From positions 885,170 to 949,169 of the forward strand of contig NZ_FOBU01000002.1 of assembly GCF_900109915.1 (NCBI RefSeq): a stretch of 64,000 nt of DNA, in the 5' to 3' direction. Positions 49,985 through 59,726 of this stretch are shown here, piece after piece. A program made the translations under genes and the position numbers. The stretch is from Luteibacter sp. UNCMF331Sha3.1 (GTDB lineage Bacteria > Pseudomonadota > Gammaproteobacteria > Xanthomonadales > Rhodanobacteraceae). Under the pieces are notes generated by a model. That model ran no database searches and was not told the origin of the DNA. It saw only the letters and a list, made by a program, of their open reading frames with translations. The stretch's first letter is position 1. Each line of letters starts with the position of its first letter.

Positions 49985-50394
49985 AGCACCTGCGCCGCGA
50001 GGTCGCCCTGTTCGCGATCGGCGGCATCCTCGGCCTCTGCGTCGACGCGGGCATCGCGCAGGGGCTGGTCGGTCTGGCAGGCTGGAACGTCTACACGGCG
50101 CGCGTCGTCTCGTTTCTCAGCGCCGCCACGGTCACGTGGTGGTGGAATCGCCGACACACCTTCGCGCACCGCGATTCCGGGCGCGGGCGACGCGCGGAAT
50201 GGTTCCACTGGATGGGCCTGATGGCACTCGGTGCGGTCGTCAATAACGGTGTCTACGTGCTGGCGTTCCGGCTGTTTCCTGGCCTCCACGCATGGCCCGC
50301 GGCAGCGGTGGCGGCAGGGTCGGCCGCCGGCGCCGTGGCGAATTTCGCACTGGCGCGCGCGGTGCTTTTCCGGGCGCCCAAATCATCGCCGTAA
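49981..50394 (+). CDS. GtrA-family membrane protein
   Basis: 137 residues from GTG 49981, overlapping the mtnA stop (GTGA). Four membrane helices and the family pattern: [15 protein letters not shown] at the start, [17 protein letters not shown] (the conserved W/N-R-x-x-T-F motif) and [14 protein letters not shown] at the end. GtrA proteins are thought to help move polyprenyl-linked sugars across the inner membrane. No sugar-transferase partner is adjacent; one GT39-type enzyme is at the left end of the window. Confidence 0.86.
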   Translation: MKHLRREVALFAIGGILGLCVDAGIAQGLVGLAGWNVYTARVVSFLSAATVTWWWNRRHTFAHRDSGRGRRAEWFHWMGLMALGAVVNNGVYVLAFRLFPGLHAWPAAAVAAGSAAGAVANFALARAVLFRAPKSSP

Positions 50395-50419
50395 GCCATT
50401 GATTTTACGGACTTTTTAG

Positions 50420-50449
50420 CTGTCATTTCCACGTCGGTTGTGCTACAAT
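50420..50449 (+). promoter_or_regulatory. gyrA promoter
   Basis: TACAAT at 50444-50449 with upstream TGC (extended -10) and CTGTCA at 50420-50425, spacer 18. Leader of about 80 bases to ATG 50534. Confidence 0.5.
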
Positions 50450-50533
50450 CGACGGGTTGAGTCGGCGGCGTCGCGCCAAGCGCGAACGACGTGGCCGGCG
50501 GGGGCACTCACGCAACATCCAGGAAGCCGATTG

Positions 50534-53146
50534 ATGGCAGAACTCGCCAAAGAAGTCATCCGCGTCAACATCGAAGACGAGATGCGCCAGAGCTATCTCG
50601 ATTACGCGATGAGCGTGATCGTAGGGCGTGCACTCCCCGATGTCCGCGATGGACTGAAGCCCGTGCATCGCCGCGTATTGTTCGCGATGAACGAACTCGG
50701 CAATGCGTGGAACAAGCCGTACAAGAAGTCGGCCCGCGTGGTCGGTGACGTGATCGGTAAATACCATCCGCACGGCGACGCCTCGGTCTACGACACGATC
50801 GTCCGCATGGCCCAGCCGTTCTCGCTGCGCTACATGCTCGTCGACGGCCAGGGCAACTTCGGTTCGGTCGACGGCGACAACGCGGCCGCGATGCGATACA
50901 CCGAGGTGCGCATGGCGCGCCTCACGCACGAGCTGATGGCCGACATCGACAAGGAAACCGTCGACTTCGGTCCCAACTACGACGAAAGCGAGCACGAGCC
51001 GCTGGTCCTCCCGACCCGCGTGCCGAACCTCCTTGTCAACGGCTCGGCCGGCATCGCCGTCGGCATGGCGACGAACATCCCGCCGCACAACATGACGGAG
51101 GTCATCAACGCCACGCTCGCGCTGATCGAAGATCCGTCGCTCGGTATCGACGACCTGATGACGTACGTGCCCGGTCCGGATTTCCCGACCGCCGGCATCA
51201 TCAATGGCTCGTCCGGCATCGTCGAGGCGTATCGCACCGGCCGTGGCCGCATCCTGGTGCGCGCACGCACCGAGATCGAAACCGAAGCCAACGGTCGCGA
51301 GACGATCCTCGTCCACGAGCTGCCTTACCAGGTCAACAAGGCCCGACTGATCGAGAAGATCGCGGAGCTGGTGAAAGAGAAGAAGCTGGAAGGCATCAGC
51401 GAGCTGCGCGACGAGTCCGACAAGGACGGCATGCGCGTCGTCATCGAGATCCGTCGCGACGCGATGGCCGATGTCGTGCTCAACAATCTGTTCCAGCAGA
51501 CGCAGCTGCAGGTCACGTTCGGCATCAACATGGTGGCGCTGCTCGACGGCCAGCCGAAGCTGCTGAACCTGAAGGACATCCTCGAGGCGTTCATCCGCCA
51601 TCGTCGCGAAGTCGTCACCCGCCGCACCATCTTCGAACTGCGCAAGGCACGCCAGCGCGCGCACATCCTCGAAGGTCTGACGGTCGCGCTCGCCAACATC
51701 GACGAGATGATCGAGCTGATCCGCACGTCGGCGTCGTCCGCCGAGGCGCGCGAGCGCATGGTCGCCCGCCGCTGGGAGCCGGGCCTGGTGAAGGCGCTGC
51801 TCGCCGCCACCGGTGCGGCCTCGTCGCGTCCGGAAGACATGGATCCGCGCGATGGCCTGCGCGACGACGGCTACCAGCTGTCGGAAGCCCAGGCCACCGA
51901 GATCCTGCAGATGCGTCTGCATCGCCTCACGGGCCTGGAGCAGGAAAAACTCTCCGACGAATACCGCGAGATCCTCGACACGATCCGCGGACTCATCGAG
52001 ATCCTCGAGAATCCGGTGCGCCTGCTCGAAGTCATTCGCGAAGAGCTGGAGCAGATCCGTACGGACTACGGCGACGCGCGCCGTACCGAGATCCAGCATT
52101 CGCAGGAAGATCTCAACGTACTCGACCTGATCGCGCCGGAAGACGTCGTGGTCACGCTCTCGCACACGGGCTACATCAAGCGCCAGCCGGCGAGCCTCTA
52201 TCGTGCGCAGCGTCGTGGTGGCAAGGGTCGCTCGGCGTCGGCGCTGAAAGACGAAGACGTCGTGCAGCAGCTGTGGGTGGTCAACACGCACGACACGCTG
52301 CTCACGTTCACGAGCACCGGTCGCGTGTACTGGCTGAAGGTGTACCAGATGCCGGAAGCCGGCCCGGGTGCGCGCGGCAAGCCGATCGTCAACCTGCTGC
52401 CGCTGGCCGAGGGCGAGAAGGTGCAGGCGCTGCTGCCGGTGCGCGATTACGATCCGAGCTGCTTCGTGTTCTTCGCCACGCGCAAGGGCACGGTGAAGAA
52501 GACGCCGCTGACCGAGTTCGCATTCCAGCTGCAGAAGGGCAAGGCCGCCATCAACCTCGAAGAGGGCGACGCCCTGGTCGATGTGGCGATGACCGCCGGC
52601 GAAAGCGATGTGCTGCTGTTCGCGTCGAACGGCAAGTCGGTGCGCTTCGACGAAGGCAGCGTGCGCTCCATGGGCCGTACGGCCACCGGTGTCCGCGGCA
52701 TGCGTCTCGCCGACGAGGCCGAGGTCGTGTCGCTCATCGTGGCCTCGGGCGAGGGCGACATCCTCACCGCCACCGAGCGTGGCTACGGCAAGCGCACGGC
52801 GCTCGATGAGTTCCCGAAGAAGGGCCGCGGCACGCAGGGCGTCATCGCCATCCAGTGCTCGGAGCGCAACGGCAACCTCGTCGCAGCCACGCAGGTCACG
52901 GAAGTGCAGCAGCTGATGCTCATCTCCGACCAGGGCACGCTGGTCCGCACGCGCGTGTCGGAAGTCTCGCAGCTCAGCCGTAACACGCAGGGCGTCACCC
53001 TGATCAAGCTTCCGAAGGAAGAGAAACTGATCGGCGTGGTGCGCCTCGAGGCCGAGGAAGAGATCGAAGGCGAGGGCGACATGCCCGACGGCGAAGCCGC
53101 GGCGGATATGCCGCCGGTCGAAAGCGGGCCGGTCGACGAAGCGTAA
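50534..53146 (+). CDS. gyrA: DNA gyrase subunit A
   Basis: 870-residue subunit that cuts and rejoins DNA. Catalytic Tyr 122 in [11 protein letters not shown], and numbering equal to E. coli in the N-terminal region. The quinolone-determining segment reads [11 protein letters not shown]: Ala at 83 instead of the E. coli Ser, with Asp 87 kept. The GyrA box QRRGGKGR, needed for DNA wrapping and supercoiling, begins the beta-pinwheel C-terminal domain; the acidic tail ends in [12 protein letters not shown] 50534 fits the family start. It has its own promoter and terminator. Confidence 0.98.
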   Translation: MAELAKEVIRVNIEDEMRQSYLDYAMSVIVGRALPDVRDGLKPVHRRVLFAMNELGNAWNKPYKKSARVVGDVIGKYHPHGDASVYDTIVRMAQPFSLRYMLVDGQGNFGSVDGDNAAAMRYTEVRMARLTHELMADIDKETVDFGPNYDESEHEPLVLPTRVPNLLVNGSAGIAVGMATNIPPHNMTEVINATLALIEDPSLGIDDLMTYVPGPDFPTAGIINGSSGIVEAYRTGRGRILVRARTEIETEANGRETILVHELPYQVNKARLIEKIAELVKEKKLEGISELRDESDKDGMRVVIEIRRDAMADVVLNNLFQQTQLQVTFGINMVALLDGQPKLLNLKDILEAFIRHRREVVTRRTIFELRKARQRAHILEGLTVALANIDEMIELIRTSASSAEARERMVARRWEPGLVKALLAATGAASSRPEDMDPRDGLRDDGYQLSEAQATEILQMRLHRLTGLEQEKLSDEYREILDTIRGLIEILENPVRLLEVIREELEQIRTDYGDARRTEIQHSQEDLNVLDLIAPEDVVVTLSHTGYIKRQPASLYRAQRRGGKGRSASALKDEDVVQQLWVVNTHDTLLTFTSTGRVYWLKVYQMPEAGPGARGKPIVNLLPLAEGEKVQALLPVRDYDPSCFVFFATRKGTVKKTPLTEFAFQLQKGKAAINLEEGDALVDVAMTAGESDVLLFASNGKSVRFDEGSVRSMGRTATGVRGMRLADEAEVVSLIVASGEGDILTATERGYGKRTALDEFPKKGRGTQGVIAIQCSERNGNLVAATQVTEVQQLMLISDQGTLVRTRVSEVSQLSRNTQGVTLIKLPKEEKLIGVVRLEAEEEIEGEGDMPDGEAAADMPPVESGPVDEA

Positions 53147-53155
53147 GTAAGAGGG

Positions 53156-53181
53156 AAGCCGCCGCGAGGCGGCTTTCTTTT
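53156..53181 (+). terminator. gyrA terminator
   Basis: Stem AAGCCGCC (53156-53163) / GGCGGCTT (53168-53175), loop GCGA, then TCTTTT. Confidence 0.88.
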
Positions 53182-53188
53182 GGGTGAC

Positions 53189-53330
53189 GGCTCGGCTTCG
53201 CCATCGCGTTCGGTTTTCGCTGTCGCGAAGAGCAGTCGGCCGCCGCCCTCGGTGCTCCCGGCTCGGCTTCGCCATCGCATTCGGTTTGCGCTGTCGCGAA
53301 GAGCCGTCGGCCACCGCCCTCGGCGCTCCG
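53189..53330. repeat. Tandem duplication of a 71-bp unit after gyrA
   Basis: Units 53189-53259 and 53260-53330 are about 90 percent identical, each beginning GGCTCGGCTTCGCC and ending in GCCCTCGG(T/C)GCTCC. They contain internal palindromes (TTCGCGA-like) and keep one reading frame partly open, but composition and position argue for a noncoding repeat. Confidence 0.8.
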
Positions 53331-53513
53331 GGCTTCACCGTCGCTTGGGAAAGGATGCCGCTGCGCGGCCGTGTCCTATGGCTGACGCCCCTGCGCGCCC
53401 GCGCGGCGAGCGGGGGTTTTCGACTCGGCTCCTGCCTCGACGAAAACGGCCGGCCGTCCGGGCCGGCCCCCTGCGGGCCTGATCCGCTCGCCGCGCTCGG
53501 TTCCGCAAGTCGC

Positions 53514-53539
53514 GCCGAGGGCGGCGGCCGACGGCTCTG
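53514..53539 (-). repeat. Inverted partial copy of the 71-bp unit
   Basis: CGCCGAGGGCGGCGGCCGAC (start) through GGCTCT is the reverse complement of the 3' part of the 71-bp units at 53189-53330. With them it brackets about 180 bases of GC-rich sequence in which I see no gene. Confidence 0.65.
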
Positions 53540-53599
53540 CCGACCGGCGAGGCACGCCGTTTGTGCAGGAGCCACAATAGCGGCGAGCTCTTGGCTCAA

Positions 53600-53668
53600 T
53601 GTGGGAGCGGCCTTGGCCGCGATGGGTGCTCGCGGCAAGCCCCCATCGCGGCCAAGGCCGCTCCCACA
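53600..53668. repeat. REPIN, GTGGGAGCGGCC family
   Basis: Perfect 27-bp arms 53600-53626 and 53642-53668 around a 15-base centre. Head GTGGGAGCGGCCTTGGCCGC differs from the GTGGGAGCC family, though the inner GATGGG and the centre are similar. Ends 18 bases before the peroxiredoxin stop. Confidence 0.85.
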
Positions 53669-53686
53669 CGAGCCACACGAACCGCT

Positions 53687-54169
53687 CTAGGCGTCGATCG
53701 CTTCCAGCATCGTTTCGGCCGAGGACACGCGGAACTCGCCTGGCGCTTCGATGTTCAGCACCTTGACCACGCCATCTTCGAGATACATGGCGAAGCGCTT
53801 CGCCCGAATGCCCATGCCGTTCTTGGTGCCGTCGAGCTCCAGCCCGAGCGCGCGCACGAACGCCGCGTTGCCGTCGGCGAGCATGTACAGGCTCGCGGGA
53901 ATGCCGCGTTCCTTGCCCCATGCCTGCATCACGAATGCGTCGTTGACCGAAAGGCAGAACACCTTCACGCCGCGCTGCTCGAAATCGTCCATGTGCTGGA
54001 TGTAACCCGGCAGATGCTTGTTCGAACAGGTTGGGGTGAAGGCGCCGGGGACCGCGAATACCACGACCTTGCCGTTGCCCAGCAGATCGAGGGTCGAATG
54101 GGTCTGGATGCCATCGTCGAAGATGGCGACGGTGGCCTCGGGAATGCGGTCGCCGACGGCGATGGTCAT
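53687..54169 (-). CDS. Peroxiredoxin, Prx5/type II family
   Basis: 160-residue thiol peroxidase that reduces H2O2 and organic peroxides, likely using glutaredoxin, glutathione or thioredoxin. The peroxidatic Cys 48 lies in the signature PGAFTPTCSNKHLPGY; a second Cys at 72 (VFCLSV) has the spacing seen in type II peroxiredoxins. The family end motif GEFRVSSAETML is present. It diverges from hsp20; it has no fused glutaredoxin domain. Confidence 0.95.
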   Translation of the reverse strand: MTIAVGDRIPEATVAIFDDGIQTHSTLDLLGNGKVVVFAVPGAFTPTCSNKHLPGYIQHMDDFEQRGVKVFCLSVNDAFVMQAWGKERGIPASLYMLADGNAAFVRALGLELDGTKNGMGIRAKRFAMYLEDGVVKVLNIEAPGEFRVSSAETMLEAIDA

Positions 54170-54234
54170 GATGCGGTCCTCTCAGGAAGAAAGCCCGAGT
54201 GTACGGGATGACCGCGCGGCTGAAGTGTCGGGAC

Positions 54235-54268
54235 GCCCCCCACTTGAATCGTCCAGCCGCGCTCATAT
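54235..54268 (+). promoter_or_regulatory. Possible sigma-32 heat-shock promoter of hsp20
   Basis: CCCCCCACTTGAA (ending 54248) resembles the sigma-32 -35 element, and CTCATAT (54262-54268) at 13 bases distance is a partial match to the CCCCATNT -10. Confidence 0.45.
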
Positions 54269-54319
54269 GTTGGATACCAGACGGCCACGGGGCCGGAAAA
54301 CTTCTTGGGAGTCAAACAG

Positions 54320-54769
54320 ATGAACCAGCTTCGTCAGGTTTCGTTCCGTCGTGCGCCGGTGTTCGGCAGCGACGTCCGTAACGTCTTCGATCAGCTCTTC
54401 GGCAGCGACATCGCGGCCCCCGCGGCGGCCGCCGGCACCTTTGCGCCGCGCGTCGACATCCGTGAAGAAGCGGGCCGTTTCCTCATCCTGGCCGACGTGC
54501 CCGGCGTGGACCTCGCGGACATCGAGATCCAGATGGACAAGAACGTTCTCAGCATCAAGGGTGAGCGCAAGGCGTTCGCCAGCGAGGCCGAGGGCAAGTT
54601 CAGCCGCGTCGAGCGTGTGGCGGGTGCTTTCAAGCGCAGCTTCACCCTGCCGGAAAGCGCCGATGCGGAAGGCATCACGGCGTCCGGCGGCAATGGGGTG
54701 CTCGAGATCGCCATCCCGAAGAAGGCCGAGAGCGCACCGCGTCGCATTGCCATTAACGCTGCGGTCTAA
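54320..54769 (+). CDS. Small heat-shock protein, Hsp20/alpha-crystallin
   Basis: 149-residue ATP-independent chaperone. The alpha-crystallin domain (~45-135) starts at FAPRVDIREEAGRFLILADVPGVDLADIEI and has the hallmark GNGVLEIAIPK; a C-terminal IAI (I-x-I) motif in RRIAINAAV permits oligomer assembly. GGGAG precedes ATG 54320. A likely heat-shock promoter lies upstream, and a DnaJ-like gene follows, forming a stress pair. Confidence 0.95.
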   Translation: MNQLRQVSFRRAPVFGSDVRNVFDQLFGSDIAAPAAAAGTFAPRVDIREEAGRFLILADVPGVDLADIEIQMDKNVLSIKGERKAFASEAEGKFSRVERVAGAFKRSFTLPESADAEGITASGGNGVLEIAIPKKAESAPRRIAINAAV

Positions 54770-54792
54770 AACGGCCTAAGCTTAGCGGTCTG

Positions 54793-54835
54793 GCCCGCGG
54801 TGGACGCCTGTCCGCCGCGGGCATTTCGTTTTTCT
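54793..54835 (+). terminator. Hairpin terminator between hsp20 and the DnaJ-like gene
   Basis: Twelve-base-pair stem 54793-54804 / 54811-54822 (one G-T pair), loop CGCCTG, then a T-rich tail interrupted by C and G. Might be partial. Confidence 0.6.
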
Positions 54836-54862
54836 GTTTTCGACACAAGCCCGGGAGAGCCT

Positions 54863-55777
54863 GTGGAGTTCAAGGATTACTACGAGACCTTAGGGGTCAA
54901 GCCCGAAGCGACCGACGCCGAGATCAAGGCGGCGTATCGCAAACTTGCCCGCAAATACCACCCGGACAAGAACAAGGACGCCGGCGCCGAGGAGAAGTTC
55001 AAGGCGATCAACGAGGCCAACGAGGCCCTGAAGGATCCCGAAAAGCGCCGCCAGTACGACCAGTTCCGCGCCGGTGGCTACCGACAGGGCGAGCAATTCC
55101 GTCCGCCGCCGGGCTGGGGCCAGCAGGGCGCGGGTGGATTCGATTTCGGGGACATGGGCGGCCGCGGTGGCGGCGACTTCAGCGATTTCTTCGAAAGCCT
55201 GTTCGGTGGCGGCCGTGGCCGCGGTCAGCAGCAGCAGGCGCGGCGCGGGCGCGATATCCAGGCGAAGATCGAAACCGACCTGCAGACCGCCTTTAACGGC
55301 GGCAAGACACGCGTGGTGCTGAACGACACGTCGGGCGGCGAGCGCGTGCTCGAGGTGAAGATTCCGGCCGGCATCACGTCCGGTCAGACGATCCGCCTCG
55401 GCGGCCAGGGGCATCCCGGTGCCGGCGGCGGTCCGGCGGGCGACCTGCTGCTGGAGATCGCCATTCGGGACGACAACCGCTTCCGCCTCGATGGCCGGAC
55501 GGTGACCCATGTGCTGCCGATCACGCCGTGGGAAGCCGCGCTGGGCGCCACGGTGCCGGTCCCGACGCTGGGCGGGCACGTCGACCTGCGCATCCCCTCG
55601 GGCTCGCAATCGGGGCGCAAGCTGCGGCTCAAGGGACGGGGTCTGCCCGGCGCGGAGCCGGGCGATCAGATCGTGGTGCTCGAGATTCGCGTTCCCGTGC
55701 CGGAGACGCACGAGGAGCAGGCGGCGTACGCCGAGTTCAAGGACGCGTTCGCGGGGTTCGATCCGCGACGGGGGTGA
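54863..55777 (+). CDS. cbpA: CbpA-type DnaJ-class co-chaperone
   Basis: 304-residue J-domain protein. J domain at 1-70 with HPD in [10 protein letters not shown], a Gly/Phe-rich linker with [18 protein letters not shown] (~95-125), and two beta-barrel client-binding domains (from [19 protein letters not shown]). The Cys-rich zinc finger of DnaJ is absent, which fits the curved-DNA-binding CbpA/DnaJ2 group. GTG 54863 has GGGAG upstream; an in-frame extension to 54800 reads through the terminator. Likely regulated with hsp20 and DnaK. Confidence 0.92.
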   Translation: MEFKDYYETLGVKPEATDAEIKAAYRKLARKYHPDKNKDAGAEEKFKAINEANEALKDPEKRRQYDQFRAGGYRQGEQFRPPPGWGQQGAGGFDFGDMGGRGGGDFSDFFESLFGGGRGRGQQQQARRGRDIQAKIETDLQTAFNGGKTRVVLNDTSGGERVLEVKIPAGITSGQTIRLGGQGHPGAGGGPAGDLLLEIAIRDDNRFRLDGRTVTHVLPITPWEAALGATVPVPTLGGHVDLRIPSGSQSGRKLRLKGRGLPGAEPGDQIVVLEIRVPVPETHEEQAAYAEFKDAFAGFDPRRG

Positions 55778-55787
55778 TCGTCCTCGC

Positions 55788-55815
55788 GGTGGGGGCCAGC
55801 AGTCTGGCTCCCACC
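55788..55815. repeat. Reduced REP palindrome
   Basis: Twelve-base arms GGTGGGGGCCAG / CTGGCTCCCACC with one G-T pair, centre CAGT. Same type as 5325-5352; it sits between the convergent cbpA and pilH genes. Confidence 0.7.
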
Positions 55816-55834
55816 CGAGCCGTTCAATCGACCA

Positions 55835-56200
55835 TCAGCCCGGCAGGTGTTCCTTCAGCGCGGCCACCAGCTCCTCTTCCTTGATCGGCTTCACGACGTA
55901 AGCCTTCGCGCCCTGGCGCAGCCCCCACACCTTGTCGGTGTCCTGATCCTTCGTGGTGACCAGGATGATGGGGATGTGCTTGGTGGTGTCTTCCTTGCTG
56001 ATCGTGCGCGTCGCCTGGAACCCGTTGAGGTTCGGCATCACGACGTCCATGAGGATCAGGTCGGGCAATTCGCGCTTGGCGGTCTCGACGCCGGCGGCGC
56101 CGTCTTCGGCGGTGATGGCCTCGTGGCCCAGCTTTTCGACGATGCGCTTGATACCCAGCAGCTGCGACGGCGAGTCGTCGACGATCAGGATGCGAGCCAT
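55835..56200 (-). CDS. pilH: Single-domain response regulator, PilH-like
   Basis: 121-residue CheY-like receiver without output domain. Phosphorylation pocket complete: Asp 8/Asp 9, phosphoacceptor Asp 52 (LILMDVVMPNLNG), Thr 82 and Lys 104. The segment TKDQDTDKVWGLRQGAKAYVVKP is characteristic of the PilH/PilG type of the Pil-Chp twitching-motility system. No pilG, chpA or other partner adjoins it. It has a likely promoter at 56318-56345, leaving a ~110-base leader. Confidence 0.85.
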   Translation of the reverse strand: MARILIVDDSPSQLLGIKRIVEKLGHEAITAEDGAAGVETAKRELPDLILMDVVMPNLNGFQATRTISKEDTTKHIPIILVTTKDQDTDKVWGLRQGAKAYVVKPIKEEELVAALKEHLPG

Positions 56201-56317
56201 TCACTTTCCCCCGGGTCGGTGCCCGATGTGTTCTTTGGTGACACCTACCGTCCGGGCAGGTGTCGCGGATCCGCGGTGACGAAAAAACGTCGCGCGTGGC
56301 GCCCTTGGCGAGGGCTC

Positions 56318-56345
56318 ATTCTACCGGCCGCCGCGCCCGTATCAA
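56318..56345 (-). promoter_or_regulatory. Promoter of the PilH-like gene
   Basis: On the minus strand TTGATA (56345-56340), 16-base spacer and TAGAAT (56323-56318). The leader contains a 7-bp hairpin GACACCT/AGGTGTC (56240-56264). Confidence 0.55.
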
Positions 56346-56378
56346 TGGTGCAACAACACAAACGTGCCCCGACAGGTA

Positions 56379-57371
56379 TCAGCCGGCGATCCTGACGACC
56401 GTCCTGCCGAAGGAGCCGCCGTCGAGCATCGTCCCGAAGACGCTCGCTACATCTTCAAGTGCCACTTCCTTCGTGCAGATGGTGTCGAGGTGACGTGGCT
56501 TCCATTCGCCGGAAAGGCGCCGCCAGACCTCGTCGCGCACGTCGCGCGCCGTTCCCGCCGAGGCGATGCCGAGCACGCTGACGCCGCGGATGATGAAGGG
56601 CATGACGGTCGTGGCCAGCGCGGGACTTCCGGCAAGGCCGCAGATCGCGGCGTTGCCGTAGGGCGCGATCGCTGGCAGGAATCCGGCGAGCGTCGCCCCG
56701 CCGACGTTGTCGAGCAGACCGCCGTAGCGGGCCGATTCCATGGGCTTGCCGCTGAAGGCCAGCGTGTGGCGGTCGACGCAGGTCGTGGCGCCGAGCGCGC
56801 GCAGGGTGTCGAACCGGTCCGCCTTGCCGCTGATGGCGTGCACCTCGTAGCCGGCACCCGTGAAGATGTCGATGCCGAGCATGCCGACGCCGCCCGTGGC
56901 GCCCGTGATCGCGATCGGACCGAGCGATGGGGTCTGCCGGTTCTCCGTCATGCGGAGCAGCGCGAGGCCGGCGGTGAAGCCGGCGGTGCCGATGATCATC
57001 GCCTCGCGCGTCGTCAGCGAGGCGGGCAGGGCGACCGTCCATGCCGCGGGGAGGCGCACGTATTCGCCGTACCCACCGTCCAGCGTCTCGGACAGGCCGC
57101 TGCCGGTCGCGAGCACCCGGTCGCCTTCGCGGAAGGCGGGATCGGCGGAGGCGACGACGGTGCCCGCGACGTCGATGCCGCCGTTCAACGGGTAGTGGCG
57201 AAGGATCTTGCCCTTTCCCGTGCCCGCGAGGGCATCCTTGTAGTTCACCGACGACCATTCGGCGCGTACGAGGACCTCACCGGCGGTGAGATCCTCGATG
57301 GCCATGGTCTCGATGCCGGCGCGGTGGCCGGCGTCGTCCTGATGGATTCGAAACGCGCGGAAGGTAGTCAT
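56379..57371 (-). CDS. Acryloyl-CoA reductase-like MDR oxidoreductase (YhdH/AcuI)
   Basis: 330-residue NADPH-dependent medium-chain reductase of the YhdH/AcuI type, which reduces acryloyl-CoA to propionyl-CoA. Features: VNYKDALAGTGKGKILRHYPLNGGIDVAGTV near residue 45-75, the cofactor motif ITGATGGVGMLGI at ~155, and ENRQTPSLGPI. No zinc-binding Cys motifs, in agreement with the quinone-oxidoreductase-like branch. It follows the LOG-family gene after 12 bases. Substrate remains inferred. Confidence 0.9.
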   Translation of the reverse strand: MTTFRAFRIHQDDAGHRAGIETMAIEDLTAGEVLVRAEWSSVNYKDALAGTGKGKILRHYPLNGGIDVAGTVVASADPAFREGDRVLATGSGLSETLDGGYGEYVRLPAAWTVALPASLTTREAMIIGTAGFTAGLALLRMTENRQTPSLGPIAITGATGGVGMLGIDIFTGAGYEVHAISGKADRFDTLRALGATTCVDRHTLAFSGKPMESARYGGLLDNVGGATLAGFLPAIAPYGNAAICGLAGSPALATTVMPFIIRGVSVLGIASAGTARDVRDEVWRRLSGEWKPRHLDTICTKEVALEDVASVFGTMLDGGSFGRTVVRIAG

Positions 57372-57383
57372 GGCGAACCTCGC

Positions 57384-57986
57384 TCAGGTGCGGCTGTCGA
57401 CGGCGCTGGCCGTGATCCATTTCGGGGTGTAGGTGGATTCGTAGGTTCGCATCCACTCGAAAGCCGCGTCGATGCTTTCGCCGAACCACACCTGATCGCG
57501 CTGGATCGACTTCACGAAGCCCTCCGACACCATGTGATCCATCGTGGCGGCGAGGCTGCGGTAGAAGCCGCGCACGTCGAGGAACGCGCACGGGTAGCTG
57601 TGCAGGCCGAGCTGCGCCCAGGTGAGCATCTCGAACATCTCGTCCATGGTGCCGAAGCCGCCCGGTAGGGCGACGAACGCGTCCGAGAGTTCGTACATGC
57701 GCGTCTTGCGCTGGTGCATCGTCTCGACGACGTGCAGCTCCGTCAGGCCGGTGTGCGCGACTTCCTTCTCGACGAGCTGGCGGGGGATGACGCCGATCAC
57801 GCGTCCGCCGCCGGCGATCACCGCGTCGGCCACCGTGCCCATGAGGCCGACCTTGCCACCGCCGTAGACGAGTGCGATGCCTTCCTGCGCCATGCGCGTG
57901 CCGAACGCCCACGCGGCCTCGGCGTACTCGGGGTGCGCGCCGCTGCTGGAGCCGCAGTAGACGCACAGGGATTGGATGTCACGCAT
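57384..57986 (-). CDS. LOG-family protein (nucleoside 5'-monophosphate phosphoribohydrolase)
   Basis: 200-residue Rossmann-fold protein of the LONELY GUY/TIGR00730 family, known for releasing the base from cytokinin riboside monophosphates or AMP. The signature PGGFGTMDE (108-116) and the upstream RKTRM segment are complete, as is VYGGGKVGLMG. These are the catalytic Arg and Glu motifs of LOG proteins. Function in bacteria without cytokinins is open. Probably in an operon with the reductase gene. Confidence 0.93.
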   Translation of the reverse strand: MRDIQSLCVYCGSSSGAHPEYAEAAWAFGTRMAQEGIALVYGGGKVGLMGTVADAVIAGGGRVIGVIPRQLVEKEVAHTGLTELHVVETMHQRKTRMYELSDAFVALPGGFGTMDEMFEMLTWAQLGLHSYPCAFLDVRGFYRSLAATMDHMVSEGFVKSIQRDQVWFGESIDAAFEWMRTYESTYTPKWITASAVDSRT

Positions 57987-58002
57987 GCTCGTTCTCCGAT
58001 GT

Positions 58003-58116
58003 TTTTGTAGGAGCGCGCCCAGCGCGCGACATCGCTTCGCCGTTCCCTGTGAGCTGGCGTGCCAGCGCCGGGGCCCGGCCTCGAAACATGTCGCGCATAA
58101 GGCGCGCTTCTACAAA
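58003..58116. repeat. Imperfect inverted pair of GTAGGAGCGCGCC-type REP elements
   Basis: Left copy 58003-58032 (TTTGTAGGAGCGCGCCCAGC start) and right copy 58088-58116, inverted and diverged (GTAGAAGCGCGCC on the minus strand), with about 55 bases between. A third REP family in the window, in the gap between lpd and the LOG gene. Confidence 0.65.
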
Positions 58117-58139
58117 GACACCGCCGCTCCGAAAACGAC

Positions 58140-58174
58140 AAAGCCCGCCCATGCTAAACGCATGGACGGGCTTT
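58140..58174 (-). terminator. Terminator of sucA-sucB-lpd (bidirectional hairpin)
   Basis: Fifteen-base-pair stem 58140-58154 / 58160-58174 with one C-A mismatch and loop TAAAC; on the minus strand it ends in GGGCTTT and a T-rich tail. 15 bases after the lpd stop. Confidence 0.8.
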
Positions 58175-58189
58175 GCGTCACGCAGGCAA

Positions 58190-59647
<1,458 letters not shown>

Positions 59648-59679
59648 CTACCGCCCGATATGGGGTCGGAACATGAAAA

Positions 59680-59699
59680 CGGGAGTCGTGCGACTCCCG
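59680..59699 (-). terminator. Attenuator-like hairpin between sucB and lpd
   Basis: CGGGAGTCG / CGACTCCCG with a 2-base centre, followed on the minus strand by TTTT. Tight loop (effectively 4 bases). Could reduce lpd transcription or protect the sucAB mRNA. Confidence 0.55.
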
Positions 59700-59726
59700 C
59701 CTTCACATTCCGCGGTCAACCGGCCA

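Noticed and set aside
53180-53690. Open frames of 100-170 codons in the gap after gyrA
   Set aside because: They run through the tandem 71-bp units and the REPIN, have Arg/Ser/Pro-rich composition without domain, and no ribosome site.
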